Positions 1 to 5,361 of a stretch of DNA of 5,361 nucleotides are shown here, piece after piece. The notes below the pieces were generated by a model. That model was not told the origin of the DNA. It saw nothing but the letters and a program-made list of their open reading frames with translations, and did no database searches. Source of the stretch: Rhizobiaceae bacterium (GTDB lineage Bacteria; Pseudomonadota; Alphaproteobacteria; Rhizobiales; Rhizobiaceae). The translations under genes were made by a program, and so were the position numbers. Positions within the stretch are counted from its first letter, which is position 1; every line of letters starts with the position of its first letter. Where the stretch lies: positions 1 through 5,361 of the forward strand of contig JAGWJK010000386.1 of assembly GCA_028865845.1 (NCBI GenBank), written 5' to 3'.

Positions 1-1185
1 GGCGATCCAGCCGACGGTGCGGGCAAGCGCGAACAGCACGGTGAACATGGTCGTGGGGAATCCGAGCGCCTTCAGCGTGATGCCAGAGTAGAAGTCGACA
101 TTCGGATACAGCTTCTTCTCGATGAAATATTCATCGGTCAGCGCGATATGTTCCAGCTCGATCGCGATGTCGAGCAACGGATCGTCCTTGATGCCGAGCT
201 CGCCGAGAACTTCGTGTGCCGTCTTCTGCATGATCTTGGCGCGCGGATCGTAGTTCTTGTAAACACGATGACCGAAGCCCATCAAACGGAACGGGTCGTT
301 CTTGTCCTTGGCGCGGGCAATGTATTCCGGGATGCGGTCGACCGAGCCGATTTCCGTCAGCATGTTGAGCGCAGCTTCGTTGGCGCCGCCGTGAGCAGGC
401 CCCCAGAGGCAGGCAATGCCGGCAGCGATGCAGGCAAACGGATTGGCGCCCGACGAGCCGGCGAGGCGGACGGTCGAGGTCGAAGCGTTCTGCTCGTGAT
501 CGGCGTGCAGGATGAAGATGCGATCCATGGCGCGGGCAAGCACCGGATTGATCACATATTCCTCACAGGGCACGGCGAAGCACATGCGCAGGAAGTTCGA
601 CGCGTAGTCGAGGTCGTTCTTCGGGTAAACGAAGGGCTGGCCGATGTGGTACTTGTAGGCCATTGCCGCGAGGGTCGGCATCTTGGCGATCATGCGCAGG
701 CTGGCGACCATGCGCTGGTGCGGATCGGTGATATCGGTCGAGTCGTGATAGAAGGCCGAGAGAGCGCCGACGCAGCCGCACATGACGGCCATCGGATGCG
801 CATCGCGACGGAAGCCGGTGAAGAAGCGCGACATCTGCTCATGTACCATCGTGTGGTGCACGACGCGATGATCGAAGTCCTTCTTCTGAGCTGCGGTCGG
901 CAGTTCGCCGTAAAGCAGGAGGTAGCAGACTTCGAGGAAATCGCCGTGTTCTGCCAGCTGTTCGATCGGATAGCCGCGGTGGAGCAGGATACCTTCGTCG
1001 CCATCAATATAGGTGATCTTGGACTCGCACGACGCGGTGGACGTGAAGCCGGGATCGTAGGTGAAAGTGGAGGTGTTCTTATAAAGGGCACCAATATCAA
1101 TGACACTCGGGCCGATGGTTCCGGACTTGACCGGCAGGTCCACCGTCTTTTCACCCCAAGTTAGTTTCGCGCTTTGTTCCGTCAT
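1..1185 (-). CDS. gltA: Citrate synthase (type II, Gram-negative hexameric type), C-terminus cut by window edge
   Basis: Citrate synthase condenses acetyl-CoA with oxaloacetate to citrate and CoA, the entry step of the TCA cycle, in the cytoplasm. The minus-strand frame opens with ATG at 1185-1183 (protein start [13 protein letters not shown]) and runs without a stop to base 1, giving 395 residues; the family is usually near 430, so roughly 30-35 C-terminal residues lie outside the window. Active-site landmarks are readable: [10 protein letters not shown] near residue 229, the [11 protein letters not shown] block with catalytic His265, the [14 protein letters not shown] block with His306, and catalytic Asp364 in YPNVDFYSG. 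These correspond to His264, His305 and Asp362 of the E. coli enzyme. The ALARTVGW segment near the truncated end carries the expected substrate-binding Arg. The start is supported by a TTGGAGGA ribosome site five bases upstream. The sequence reads as an intact rhizobial GltA. It diverges from comEC across about 290 bases. The identification is firm; only the missing end is unknown. Confidence 0.97.
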   Translation of the reverse strand, partial: MTEQSAKLTWGEKTVDLPVKSGTIGPSVIDIGALYKNTSTFTYDPGFTSTASCESKITYIDGDEGILLHRGYPIEQLAEHGDFLEVCYLLLYGELPTAAQKKDFDHRVVHHTMVHEQMSRFFTGFRRDAHPMAVMCGCVGALSAFYHDSTDITDPHQRMVASLRMIAKMPTLAAMAYKYHIGQPFVYPKNDLDYASNFLRMCFAVPCEEYVINPVLARAMDRIFILHADHEQNASTSTVRLAGSSGANPFACIAAGIACLWGPAHGGANEAALNMLTEIGSVDRIPEYIARAKDKNDPFRLMGFGHRVYKNYDPRAKIMQKTAHEVLGELGIKDDPLLDIAIELEHIALTDEYFIEKKLYPNVDFYSGITLKALGFPTTMFTVLFALARTVGWIA

Positions 1186-1190
1186 GCTGA

Positions 1191-1198
1191 TCCTCCAA
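1191..1198 (-). promoter_or_regulatory. Ribosome binding site of gltA
   Basis: On the minus strand TTGGAGGA lies five bases before the gltA ATG. It is a near-perfect match to the 16S anti-Shine-Dalgarno sequence and fixes the start at 1185. It sits immediately downstream of inverted repeats that could fold in the leader. Confidence 0.85.
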
Positions 1199-1200
1199 GA

Positions 1201-1233
1201 TTTGGCGGGATTGACGCCATAAAAAGCGCCAAA
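1201..1233 (-). repeat. Two alternative inverted repeats in the gltA leader, next to the ribosome site
   Basis: Read on the minus strand, TTTGGCG (1233-1227) can pair with CGCCAAA (1207-1201), a 7-bp stem. The same downstream arm, CGCCA (1207-1203), can instead pair with TGGCG (1219-1215) over a 7-base loop. The two stems are mutually exclusive and end two bases before the gltA Shine-Dalgarno sequence. The pairing is seen directly; a role in transcript folding or translation is inference. Confidence 0.45.
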
Positions 1234-1254
1234 AGGTTAAGCGACTATCGATTA

Positions 1255-1282
1255 GCTATATGATCCAGAGCCTAATGCCAAG
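1255..1282 (-). promoter_or_regulatory. gltA: Possible gltA promoter
   Basis: On the minus strand CTTGGC (1282-1277) and TATAGC (1260-1255) are separated by 16 bases, a partial match to the rhizobial sigma-70 consensus (CTTGAC, about 17 bases, CTATAT). Transcription from here would give a leader of about 60 bases that includes the hairpin arms at 1201-1233. The match is weak and is a guess from spacing. Confidence 0.27.
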
Positions 1283-1301
1283 TTATCGTTACGCCGATTT
1301 G

Positions 1302-1332
1302 TGCATTGCGATATCAAATTTTGGGCAATGCA
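1302..1332. repeat. Perfect 8-bp inverted repeat in the gltA-comEC intergenic region
   Basis: TGCATTGC (1302-1309) and GCAATGCA (1325-1332) are exact reverse complements separated by 15 bases. The arms are about 23 bases apart centre to centre, close to two helical turns, which would suit a dimeric DNA-binding protein. No run of T follows it on either strand, so a terminator is unlikely. It sits between the two divergent genes, upstream of the putative promoters of both. The regulator, if any, is unknown. Confidence 0.5.
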
Positions 1333-1357
1333 ATAAAGCGATCTCAGGCATTTGCGC

Positions 1358-1393
1358 ATCGTTGAGCTTCGTTTGTGAACGATAATTAACGAT
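1358..1393. repeat. Phased AACGAT repeats upstream of comEC
   Basis: AACGAT occurs at 1378-1383 and again at 1388-1393, exactly 10 bases apart, and its reverse complement ATCGTT at 1358-1363 lies 20 bases before the first copy. A further ATCGTT is at 1285-1290. Spacing in multiples of about one helical turn puts the three nearest copies on the same DNA face. It may be an operator for comEC or chance in a short AT-rich stretch. Confidence 0.4.
1362..1390 (+). promoter_or_regulatory. comEC: Weak candidate comEC promoter
   Basis: TTGAGC (1362-1367) followed after 17 bases by ATTAAC (1385-1390) is the best sigma-70-like pair I can see ahead of comEC. The -35 is reasonable and the -10 is poor. 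The AACGAT repeats overlap the spacer and -10. Treat it as a guess. Confidence 0.22.
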
Positions 1394-1475
1394 TCGACCG
1401 ATTTTGGTTGAAATCATCTCGTGCTGCCGGCAAAAATCTACCCAGGGACGTAGTTTTGCGTGTGCGCGGGAGCAA

Positions 1476-3971
1476 ATGCCTGATTTAGAGGCACCGGATC
1501 GGCAAGATGTTGTTGCGGTTGCCGAGCGTGGCCGCCATCAGATCGCCGTTGTCACTCGTGCCAAAGTGACGCAGGCGGAGCGCACGCAGGACCAAACGAA
1601 GCTCACCCATCGCGTTCGCCGTCTCGCCGCCACAGCCCGACTCGAGCTTACCCGCCTGGTTGGGGAAGAAGCTGAACATGGACGGGCGATTCTTTTCGCG
1701 CCGGTTTACCTTGGCTGCGGCGCCATCGTCTGGTTCACCGTTGGGGCCGATCCGCCGCCGCAGGCCATACTGGCCGGTCTCTTGATCTTTTCGGTCTGCT
1801 TTTTCCGGAAGCGGGAGGCCGGTCCCGTGCTGCGCCACCTCCTCTATGCCGGCATGCTCCTCTGCGCCGGCATGGGCCTGGCACAATGCGAAACATGGCG
1901 CGCGTCGACTATCATGTTGGACTCGGCCGTGACGACAACCATAACCGGGCGGGTCGAGCGGCGCGAAGCCGACGACAAGGGACGATGGCGCTACGAAGTC
2001 GCACTGGAGGCGACGGAGAAGCCGACGATCCGGCGCGCACCCGACGAGGTTACGATTTTCGTGCGCAAGCAGCCCAAGCCCTTCGATCTCGGCGATCGGA
2101 TCCAGGGGCGCGTACGGCTGACGCCGCCCGCAGGCCCTGCTTTGCCAGGGCTCCACGATTTCGCATTCGGTTCTTATTTCGATGGCATCGGCGCCAACGG
2201 CTTTGCCTACCGGACGCCGACATTGGTGTCTCCTGCAGCCGAACTCGCCCAGGGCGCTTTCCTCGAACGTGCAGACCTCTGGCTCGCGGCGCTCCGCAGC
2301 AGTATAGGCGACCGCATTCGTTCGCTGCTGCCGGGCGATACCGGAGCCTTTGCGGCCTCGCTTGTCACCGATGAGAGACGGGCGATCTCGGACGAAACCA
2401 CGGAAGCTCTGCGCACCTCGGGGCTCGCCCATATCGTCGCCATTTCCGGCCTCAACATGGCACTTTCCGCCGGCATCTTCTATGTCGGCCTGCGATACGC
2501 CCTCAGCCTGTTCTTCGGCGCAGCCCAGGCGTGGCCGACAAAGAAGATCGCAGCCTTCGGCGCGCTCGTAACCGTGACCGCCTATTACATGATTTCCGGT
2601 TTTGGCGTTTCAGCCGAGCGCGCTTTCATCATGATGGCGATCATGCTGATCGCCGTGCTGTTCGATCGTCCATCGCTCAGTTTGCGCAATGTGGCGCTGT
2701 CGGCGATCATCATTCTCGTCCTGTCGCCATCGCAGGCGCTGGGACCAAGTTTCCAGATGTCCTATGCGGCAACTTTGGCACTTGTCTCCGGCTATTCGCT
2801 GTGGACGCGGCGAAAACATCGCGACAATTTCCTGGTCAGGCTGCCGGCAATGAAGCCGATGCTGGTGATCTGGCGTTTCTTCAGTGGCATCCTGTCGACC
2901 TCCTTCATCGGCGGCGCGTCGACGGCCATATTCTCGATCGAGCACTTCCACCGGTTGGCAACCTACGGCCTTGTCGCCAATCTGGCGGCCATGCCGGTGG
3001 TCTCATTCGTCGTCATGCCGTTCGGCATGGTCGCGACCATGCTGATGCCCTTCGGTCTCGACGCATTCTTCTGGAAGATCACAGGGGCCGGGCTCGACGT
3101 CGTCACCGTCATCGCCAAATCGGTCGCCGCCTGGGGAGGCAATATCCCCTTCGGCAGATTGCCTGTTTGGCTGTTCCCGACGTTCATTGCCGGCTTCCTG
3201 CTGATGACGCTGCTCCGCACTCGCTTGCGCCATGTCGGCGCCCTATTGATCCTCGCATCGGTCGCCGTCGTCGCGCTGAGCCCCGGAGTTAAGAAACCGG
3301 ACTTGTTGATTTCCGAGGATGGTAGCCTGGTGGCACTGCTTCGGGACGGCACCATCACTACCAATCGCGAAAAGCCTCCCGATTTCATCTTTGAACAATG
3401 GCAGAAGGCGCTTGCACTCACCAATGATCAGCAGCCGCCGACAATCTTGCCAGTTGACGCCACCCTGCCGAAGATCAGCAAATCCGACCGCCACCGCCGC
3501 CTGACACCGGCTGAACAGGCCGCCGTCAAGGAGGCAATGGACAATGCGCTCGACAGCGCAGGACAGGGCGGTTTTGCTTGCCAGAAGCGGGCATGGTGTG
3601 TGGCGATGCTCGATGACGGTGACATTCTTGTCGTCATCGACGATGCCGCTTACCTGCCGCCGGCGTGCGATACTGCCAACATCGTGGTGACCTCCGTCCG
3701 GCTGCGCCTCGATCGCTGCCGCTCTGGAGCGATGCTTTTCACCGGCGCAACTCTACGCCACACCGGGTCCATCGAAATGGATATCAGCTCCGACAAACCT
3801 GTCATTGCCGCGGCATTTCAGGACCTGACACGTGCTTGGAATCGGCATCGCGCCTATGATTGGCGAACGGGCACTTTCGCAGAACCGGTCAGACCAACAG
3901 CTTCCACAAACGACCCCGCGCCAGCTTCGGATACCGATCCGGTCGAAGGTGCTAGTGATAACGACGAATGA
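1476..3971 (+). CDS. comEC: ComEC/Rec2-family competence membrane protein, degenerate C-terminal domain
   Basis: In competent bacteria ComEC forms the inner-membrane channel that passes single-stranded DNA into the cytoplasm. The 831-residue protein has a charged N-terminus (1-70), three membrane segments near 71-137, a soluble DUF4131/OB-like stretch (about 138-260), then the Competence domain (about 280-600) with many membrane helices. Family signatures are [16 protein letters not shown] near 315-330, [12 protein letters not shown] near 373-384 and [15 protein letters not shown] near 422-436. After the last helix (about 587-604) the soluble tail lacks the HxHxDH motif of the metallo-beta-lactamase domain seen in Bacillus ComEC. 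It keeps four cysteines (702, 708, 731, 748) in the pattern I associate with alphaproteobacterial members. The ATG at 1476 is chosen because GGGAG (1468-1472) precedes it, though only three bases away; the frame stays open to a TTG at 1404 with no ribosome site. Transformation is not implied, since the gene is widespread in bacteria not known to be competent. The 3' end overlaps lexA. Confidence 0.93.
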   Translation: MPDLEAPDRQDVVAVAERGRHQIAVVTRAKVTQAERTQDQTKLTHRVRRLAATARLELTRLVGEEAEHGRAILFAPVYLGCGAIVWFTVGADPPPQAILAGLLIFSVCFFRKREAGPVLRHLLYAGMLLCAGMGLAQCETWRASTIMLDSAVTTTITGRVERREADDKGRWRYEVALEATEKPTIRRAPDEVTIFVRKQPKPFDLGDRIQGRVRLTPPAGPALPGLHDFAFGSYFDGIGANGFAYRTPTLVSPAAELAQGAFLERADLWLAALRSSIGDRIRSLLPGDTGAFAASLVTDERRAISDETTEALRTSGLAHIVAISGLNMALSAGIFYVGLRYALSLFFGAAQAWPTKKIAAFGALVTVTAYYMISGFGVSAERAFIMMAIMLIAVLFDRPSLSLRNVALSAIIILVLSPSQALGPSFQMSYAATLALVSGYSLWTRRKHRDNFLVRLPAMKPMLVIWRFFSGILSTSFIGGASTAIFSIEHFHRLATYGLVANLAAMPVVSFVVMPFGMVATMLMPFGLDAFFWKITGAGLDVVTVIAKSVAAWGGNIPFGRLPVWLFPTFIAGFLLMTLLRTRLRHVGALLILASVAVVALSPGVKKPDLLISEDGSLVALLRDGTITTNREKPPDFIFEQWQKALALTNDQQPPTILPVDATLPKISKSDRHRRLTPAEQAAVKEAMDNALDSAGQGGFACQKRAWCVAMLDDGDILVVIDDAAYLPPACDTANIVVTSVRLRLDRCRSGAMLFTGATLRHTGSIEMDISSDKPVIAAAFQDLTRAWNRHRAYDWRTGTFAEPVRPTASTNDPAPASDTDPVEGASDNDE
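3952..3971. other. Tail-to-tail overlap of comEC and lexA
   Basis: The last 20 bases of comEC (stop TGA 3969-3971) and of lexA (stop TAG, 3954-3952 on the minus strand) are shared. There is no intergenic space for a conventional terminator, and I see no GC stem plus T-run here, so the two transcripts must overlap as antisense RNAs at their 3' ends. Confidence 0.93.
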
Positions 3972-4674
3972 GGCCGACGAGCTTTCCCTGCACCTTCACG
4001 CGATCCGGTCCGAAGATACGCGTCTCATAAGCCGGGTTTGCGGCCTCGAGCGCGATCGAAGCGCCCTTGCGGCGGAAGCGCTTCAGCGTCGCCTCTTCGT
4101 CGTCGACGAGGGCAACGACGATATCGCCGGGATTGGCCGTCGTCGAATTGCGGATGATGACGGTATCGCCATCGAAAATCCCCGCATCGATCATCGAGTC
4201 ACCCTTGACCTCCAGCGCATAATGCTCGCCCGAACCGAGCATGTCGGCGGGGACAGTGATGTCATGGGTATTGTTCTGTATCGCCGAGATCGGCACGCCG
4301 GCGGCGATGCGGCCCATGACCGGCACCGAGACCGCGCTGTTATTGTCGTCGTTGACAGGCTTCAAAGGAGCGGGCGGCGGCACCAGCTGCGGCTTGCCAA
4401 GGCTCCCCTCGATAACGCTCGGCGAAAAACCACGCCGCGGCTGCAGGCTGGGGCTATAGGCTTCCGGCAACTTTATCACTTCAAGCGCGCGCGCCCTGTT
4501 CGGAAGCCGCCGAATGAAACCACGTTCCTCCAAGGCGGTGATCAACCGGTGAATGCCGGACTTGGAGGCAAGGTCCAATGCATCCTTCATTTCATCGAAG
4601 GATGGCGGAACGCCGGATTCCTTCATCCGCTCGTGAATGAACAGAAGCAGTTCCTGCTGCTTGCGCGTCAACAT
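3952..4674 (-). CDS. lexA: LexA repressor, SOS regulator and self-cleaving S24 peptidase
   Basis: LexA represses DNA-repair genes and cleaves itself when RecA is activated by DNA damage. The 240-residue protein is full length for rhizobial LexA, longer than the E. coli form (about 202) because of a proline-rich linker. Residues 1-65 are the winged helix-turn-helix (start [17 protein letters not shown], recognition region about 25-50). Residues 66-115 are the linker. The cleavage site is Ala125-Gly126 in GRIAAGVP, the catalytic Ser160 lies in [10 protein letters not shown], and Lys198 lies in EEATLKRF; all are present, so it should be active. The ATG at 4674-4672 gives the canonical family start. 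Its Shine-Dalgarno sequence is weak (GGGG about ten bases upstream). The stop (TAG, 3954-3952) lies inside the end of convergent comEC. A perfect LexA operator in its promoter indicates autorepression. Confidence 0.97.
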   Translation of the reverse strand: MLTRKQQELLLFIHERMKESGVPPSFDEMKDALDLASKSGIHRLITALEERGFIRRLPNRARALEVIKLPEAYSPSLQPRRGFSPSVIEGSLGKPQLVPPPAPLKPVNDDNNSAVSVPVMGRIAAGVPISAIQNNTHDITVPADMLGSGEHYALEVKGDSMIDAGIFDGDTVIIRNSTTANPGDIVVALVDDEEATLKRFRRKGASIALEAANPAYETRIFGPDRVKVQGKLVGLIRRYH

Positions 4675-4727
4675 CGTGTTGGAACCCCAGAATCAAGAGA
4701 GATCGGCGAAACAAATCCAGAACGGAC

Positions 4728-4755
4728 ACTATATGTTCCATATGTGTTCCGCAAG
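4728..4755 (-). promoter_or_regulatory. lexA: lexA promoter
   Basis: On the minus strand CTTGCG (4755-4750) and TATAGT (4733-4728) are 16 bases apart, a fair match to the rhizobial sigma-70 pattern. The LexA operator fills almost the whole spacer, so bound LexA would block RNA polymerase. The predicted start of transcription is near 4720, leaving a leader of about 45 bases. Confidence 0.65.
4735..4749. promoter_or_regulatory. LexA operator (alphaproteobacterial SOS box)
   Basis: GTTC (4735-4738), seven bases, then GTTC (4746-4749) on the plus strand exactly matches the direct-repeat LexA site GTTC-N7-GTTC established for Alphaproteobacteria such as Rhizobium, Agrobacterium and Rhodobacter. 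It lies 60 bases upstream of lexA, between its -35 and -10. I did not find a second copy ahead of comEC or gltA. Confidence 0.92.
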
Positions 4756-5025
4756 TCCCTAAATTTCCGTGAAGATTGCAATCGATTTGCAAAAGATAGT
4801 TGGAAAGGAACTTGCCGTCCCCAATGGAGTTTGAGAGGGGAGTAATGTCGTATCGATTGAATTCGCGGAATTCTCATCGCGCTCCTTGTCATTTTTTCGG
4901 GATCGAGGATTGCCTTAACGGTAGCCCATCGACGCTCCGGTCGACCAACGACGAGAGCGTCGGTGTGATGTCTGCGGACAGCCATCTGTCTCGAGGAATA
5001 TCATTATTAAAATTAAAGATTTTCG

Positions 5026-5044
5026 ATTTGATCGACGATCAAAT
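5026..5044. repeat. Perfect 8-bp inverted repeat around GATC, possible operator
   Basis: ATTTGATC (5026-5033) and GATCAAAT (5037-5044) are exact reverse complements around a 3-base centre, GAC. The site resembles the FNR/FixK box (TTGAT-N4-ATCAA), but here the half-sites are five bases apart, so it is not canonical. It lies about 290 bases upstream of the right-hand gene. Confidence 0.5.
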
Positions 5045-5071
5045 TCCCATTAGCCATGATTGTTCTTTGAT

Positions 5072-5101
5072 TGATCCTTGGCGTGGATCATGTTTTGATC
5101 A
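5072..5101. repeat. TGATCC/GGATCA inverted repeat followed by TGATCA
   Basis: TGATCC (5072-5077) and GGATCA (5085-5090) are reverse complements with a 7-base spacer, and a palindromic TGATCA follows at 5096-5101. With the element at 5026-5044, five GATC words fall within about 70 bases. A shared regulator of the downstream gene is possible; chance is not excluded. Confidence 0.35.
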
Positions 5102-5324
5102 TTGCTTTCCGCCACTTTACTATCGTTCTATTAAGGCCATATTTGCGCCGAATTTTCAGCGAGAAGGACCTTGTTTCAGCAGTTGCCGACGCGACAGTTA
5201 TGGAAAAATGGCTTTGGTCGTTGTCTTCGGATATCAGAAAGGCTAAATGGGGCCGACTTAGCCGAGGAGACGCCCGCCAAGTGTAAGAGGTTTACTTCTT
5301 TAGTTTCGCTGGGTTTGCATCGAA

Positions 5325-5330
5325 AAGGAG
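5325..5330 (+). promoter_or_regulatory. Ribosome binding site of the right-hand partial gene
   Basis: AAGGAG lies six bases before a TTG codon at 5337-5339. This strong site is what supports the non-ATG start, as no in-frame ATG or GTG is nearby. Confidence 0.7.
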
Positions 5331-5336
5331 AGAAAA

Positions 5337-5361
5337 TTGGCGAAGAGAGCGTTGATTACAG
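5337..5361 (+). CDS. Start of a gene running off the window; Rossmann-fold protein, possibly GDP-mannose 4,6-dehydratase
   Basis: Only eight codons and one base are visible, reading MAKRALIT with TTG taken as the start and the next codon beginning with G. The pattern of a basic residue, a short hydrophobic beta strand and Thr followed probably by Gly is the opening of an NAD(P)-binding Rossmann fold. Gmd, the GDP-mannose 4,6-dehydratase that begins GDP-fucose and GDP-rhamnose synthesis for surface polysaccharides, commonly starts almost like this, but other short-chain dehydrogenases do too. The gene is in a good ribosome-site context and stands apart from lexA, which is transcribed away from it. 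Its identity is tentative because so little is visible. Confidence 0.55.

Larger units (their letters stand above)
4756..5324. other. Long gene-free region, AT-richer, no convincing coding sequence
   Basis: About 570 bases between the lexA promoter and the ribosome site of the next gene. An open frame reaches from ATG 4845, after a GGGGAG-like site, to a stop at 5244-5246 (133 codons). Its product is rich in Cys, Ser and His, has no recognisable domain and does not look like coding DNA of the neighbours. A second frame (about 5071-5286, 71 codons from TTG) is also unrecognised. The stretch 4997-5030 is especially AT-rich. Short symmetrical elements occur at 4776-4792, 4859-4873, 5026-5044 and 5072-5101. 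It most likely holds the promoter and upstream control of the right-hand gene; an unrecognised small gene or RNA cannot be excluded. Confidence 0.5.

Noticed and set aside
148..1164. 338-codon plus-strand open frame opposite gltA
   Set aside because: It is antisense to an unmistakable citrate synthase with intact active-site residues; the long frame is a by-product of high G+C codon use and matches no family I know.
1404..1475. 24-codon N-terminal extension of comEC from a TTG codon
   Set aside because: No ribosome site precedes the TTG and the extension overlaps the likely promoter region; the ATG at 1476 with GGGAG upstream is a better start.
1485..2432. 315-codon minus-strand open frame opposite comEC
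   Set aside because: It lies opposite recognisable ComEC sequence, has no domain signature and no good ribosome site; it is a shadow frame.
2531..3292. 253-codon plus-strand frame inside comEC
   Set aside because: It is very rich in Arg, His and Asp, typical of the wrong frame through hydrophobic membrane-helix coding DNA.
3832..4845. 337-codon plus-strand open frame across lexA
   Set aside because: Antisense to lexA, whose catalytic Ser160/Lys198 and Ala125-Gly126 site are intact; no recognisable product.
4859..4873. Closely spaced EcoRI sites as a cloning scar
   Set aside because: The flanking sequence is ordinary genomic-looking DNA with no vector or linker sequence, so a chance or regulatory inverted repeat is more likely.
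5028..5042. FNR/FixK (anaerobox) site
   Set aside because: The half-sites TTGAT and ATCAA are present but separated by five bases instead of the four required by the consensus.
1..5361. CRISPR array, tRNA, rRNA or insertion sequence
   Set aside because: I saw no regularly spaced repeats, no cloverleaf-like sequence and no transposase or terminal inverted repeats anywhere in the window.

Overview
The window looks like chromosomal DNA of an alphaproteobacterium of the Rhizobiaceae, most likely Rhizobium or a close relative. The grounds are a citrate synthase reading very close to rhizobial GltA as I recall it, a LexA with the alphaproteobacterial SOS operator (GTTC-N7-GTTC) in its promoter, a ComEC of the alphaproteobacterial type with a degenerate C-terminal domain, and high G+C coding DNA. 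This assignment rests on recognising the proteins by reading; no database search was run.

Layout. Bases 1-1185 (minus strand) hold the first 395 codons of gltA, citrate synthase, with the C-terminal end cut off by the window edge. Bases 1186-1475 are a divergent control region between gltA and comEC, rich in short inverted and direct repeats. Bases 1476-3971 (plus strand) encode a complete ComEC/Rec2-family membrane protein of 831 residues. Its last 20 bases overlap, tail to tail, the end of lexA (3952-4674, minus strand), which encodes the SOS repressor. The lexA promoter lies at 4728-4755 and its -35/-10 spacer is occupied by a perfect LexA operator, the classic autoregulatory layout. Bases 4756-5324 are an AT-richer stretch with no convincing gene but several symmetrical elements built around GATC and similar words. 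At 5337 a new plus-strand gene begins with a good Shine-Dalgarno sequence and a TTG start; its eight visible codons resemble the start of a nucleotide-sugar dehydratase or another Rossmann-fold dehydrogenase.

How the genes relate. gltA is central metabolism (entry to the TCA cycle), lexA controls the DNA damage response, and comEC is the family of the inner-membrane DNA uptake channel. They form no single operon: gltA and comEC diverge, comEC and lexA converge. No new multi-gene system is visible. The points most worth a second look are the repeat-rich gltA-comEC intergenic region, the metal-site-free C-terminus of ComEC, the comEC/lexA antisense overlap, and the gene-free, operator-like region before the right-hand gene, which may mark a synteny break.
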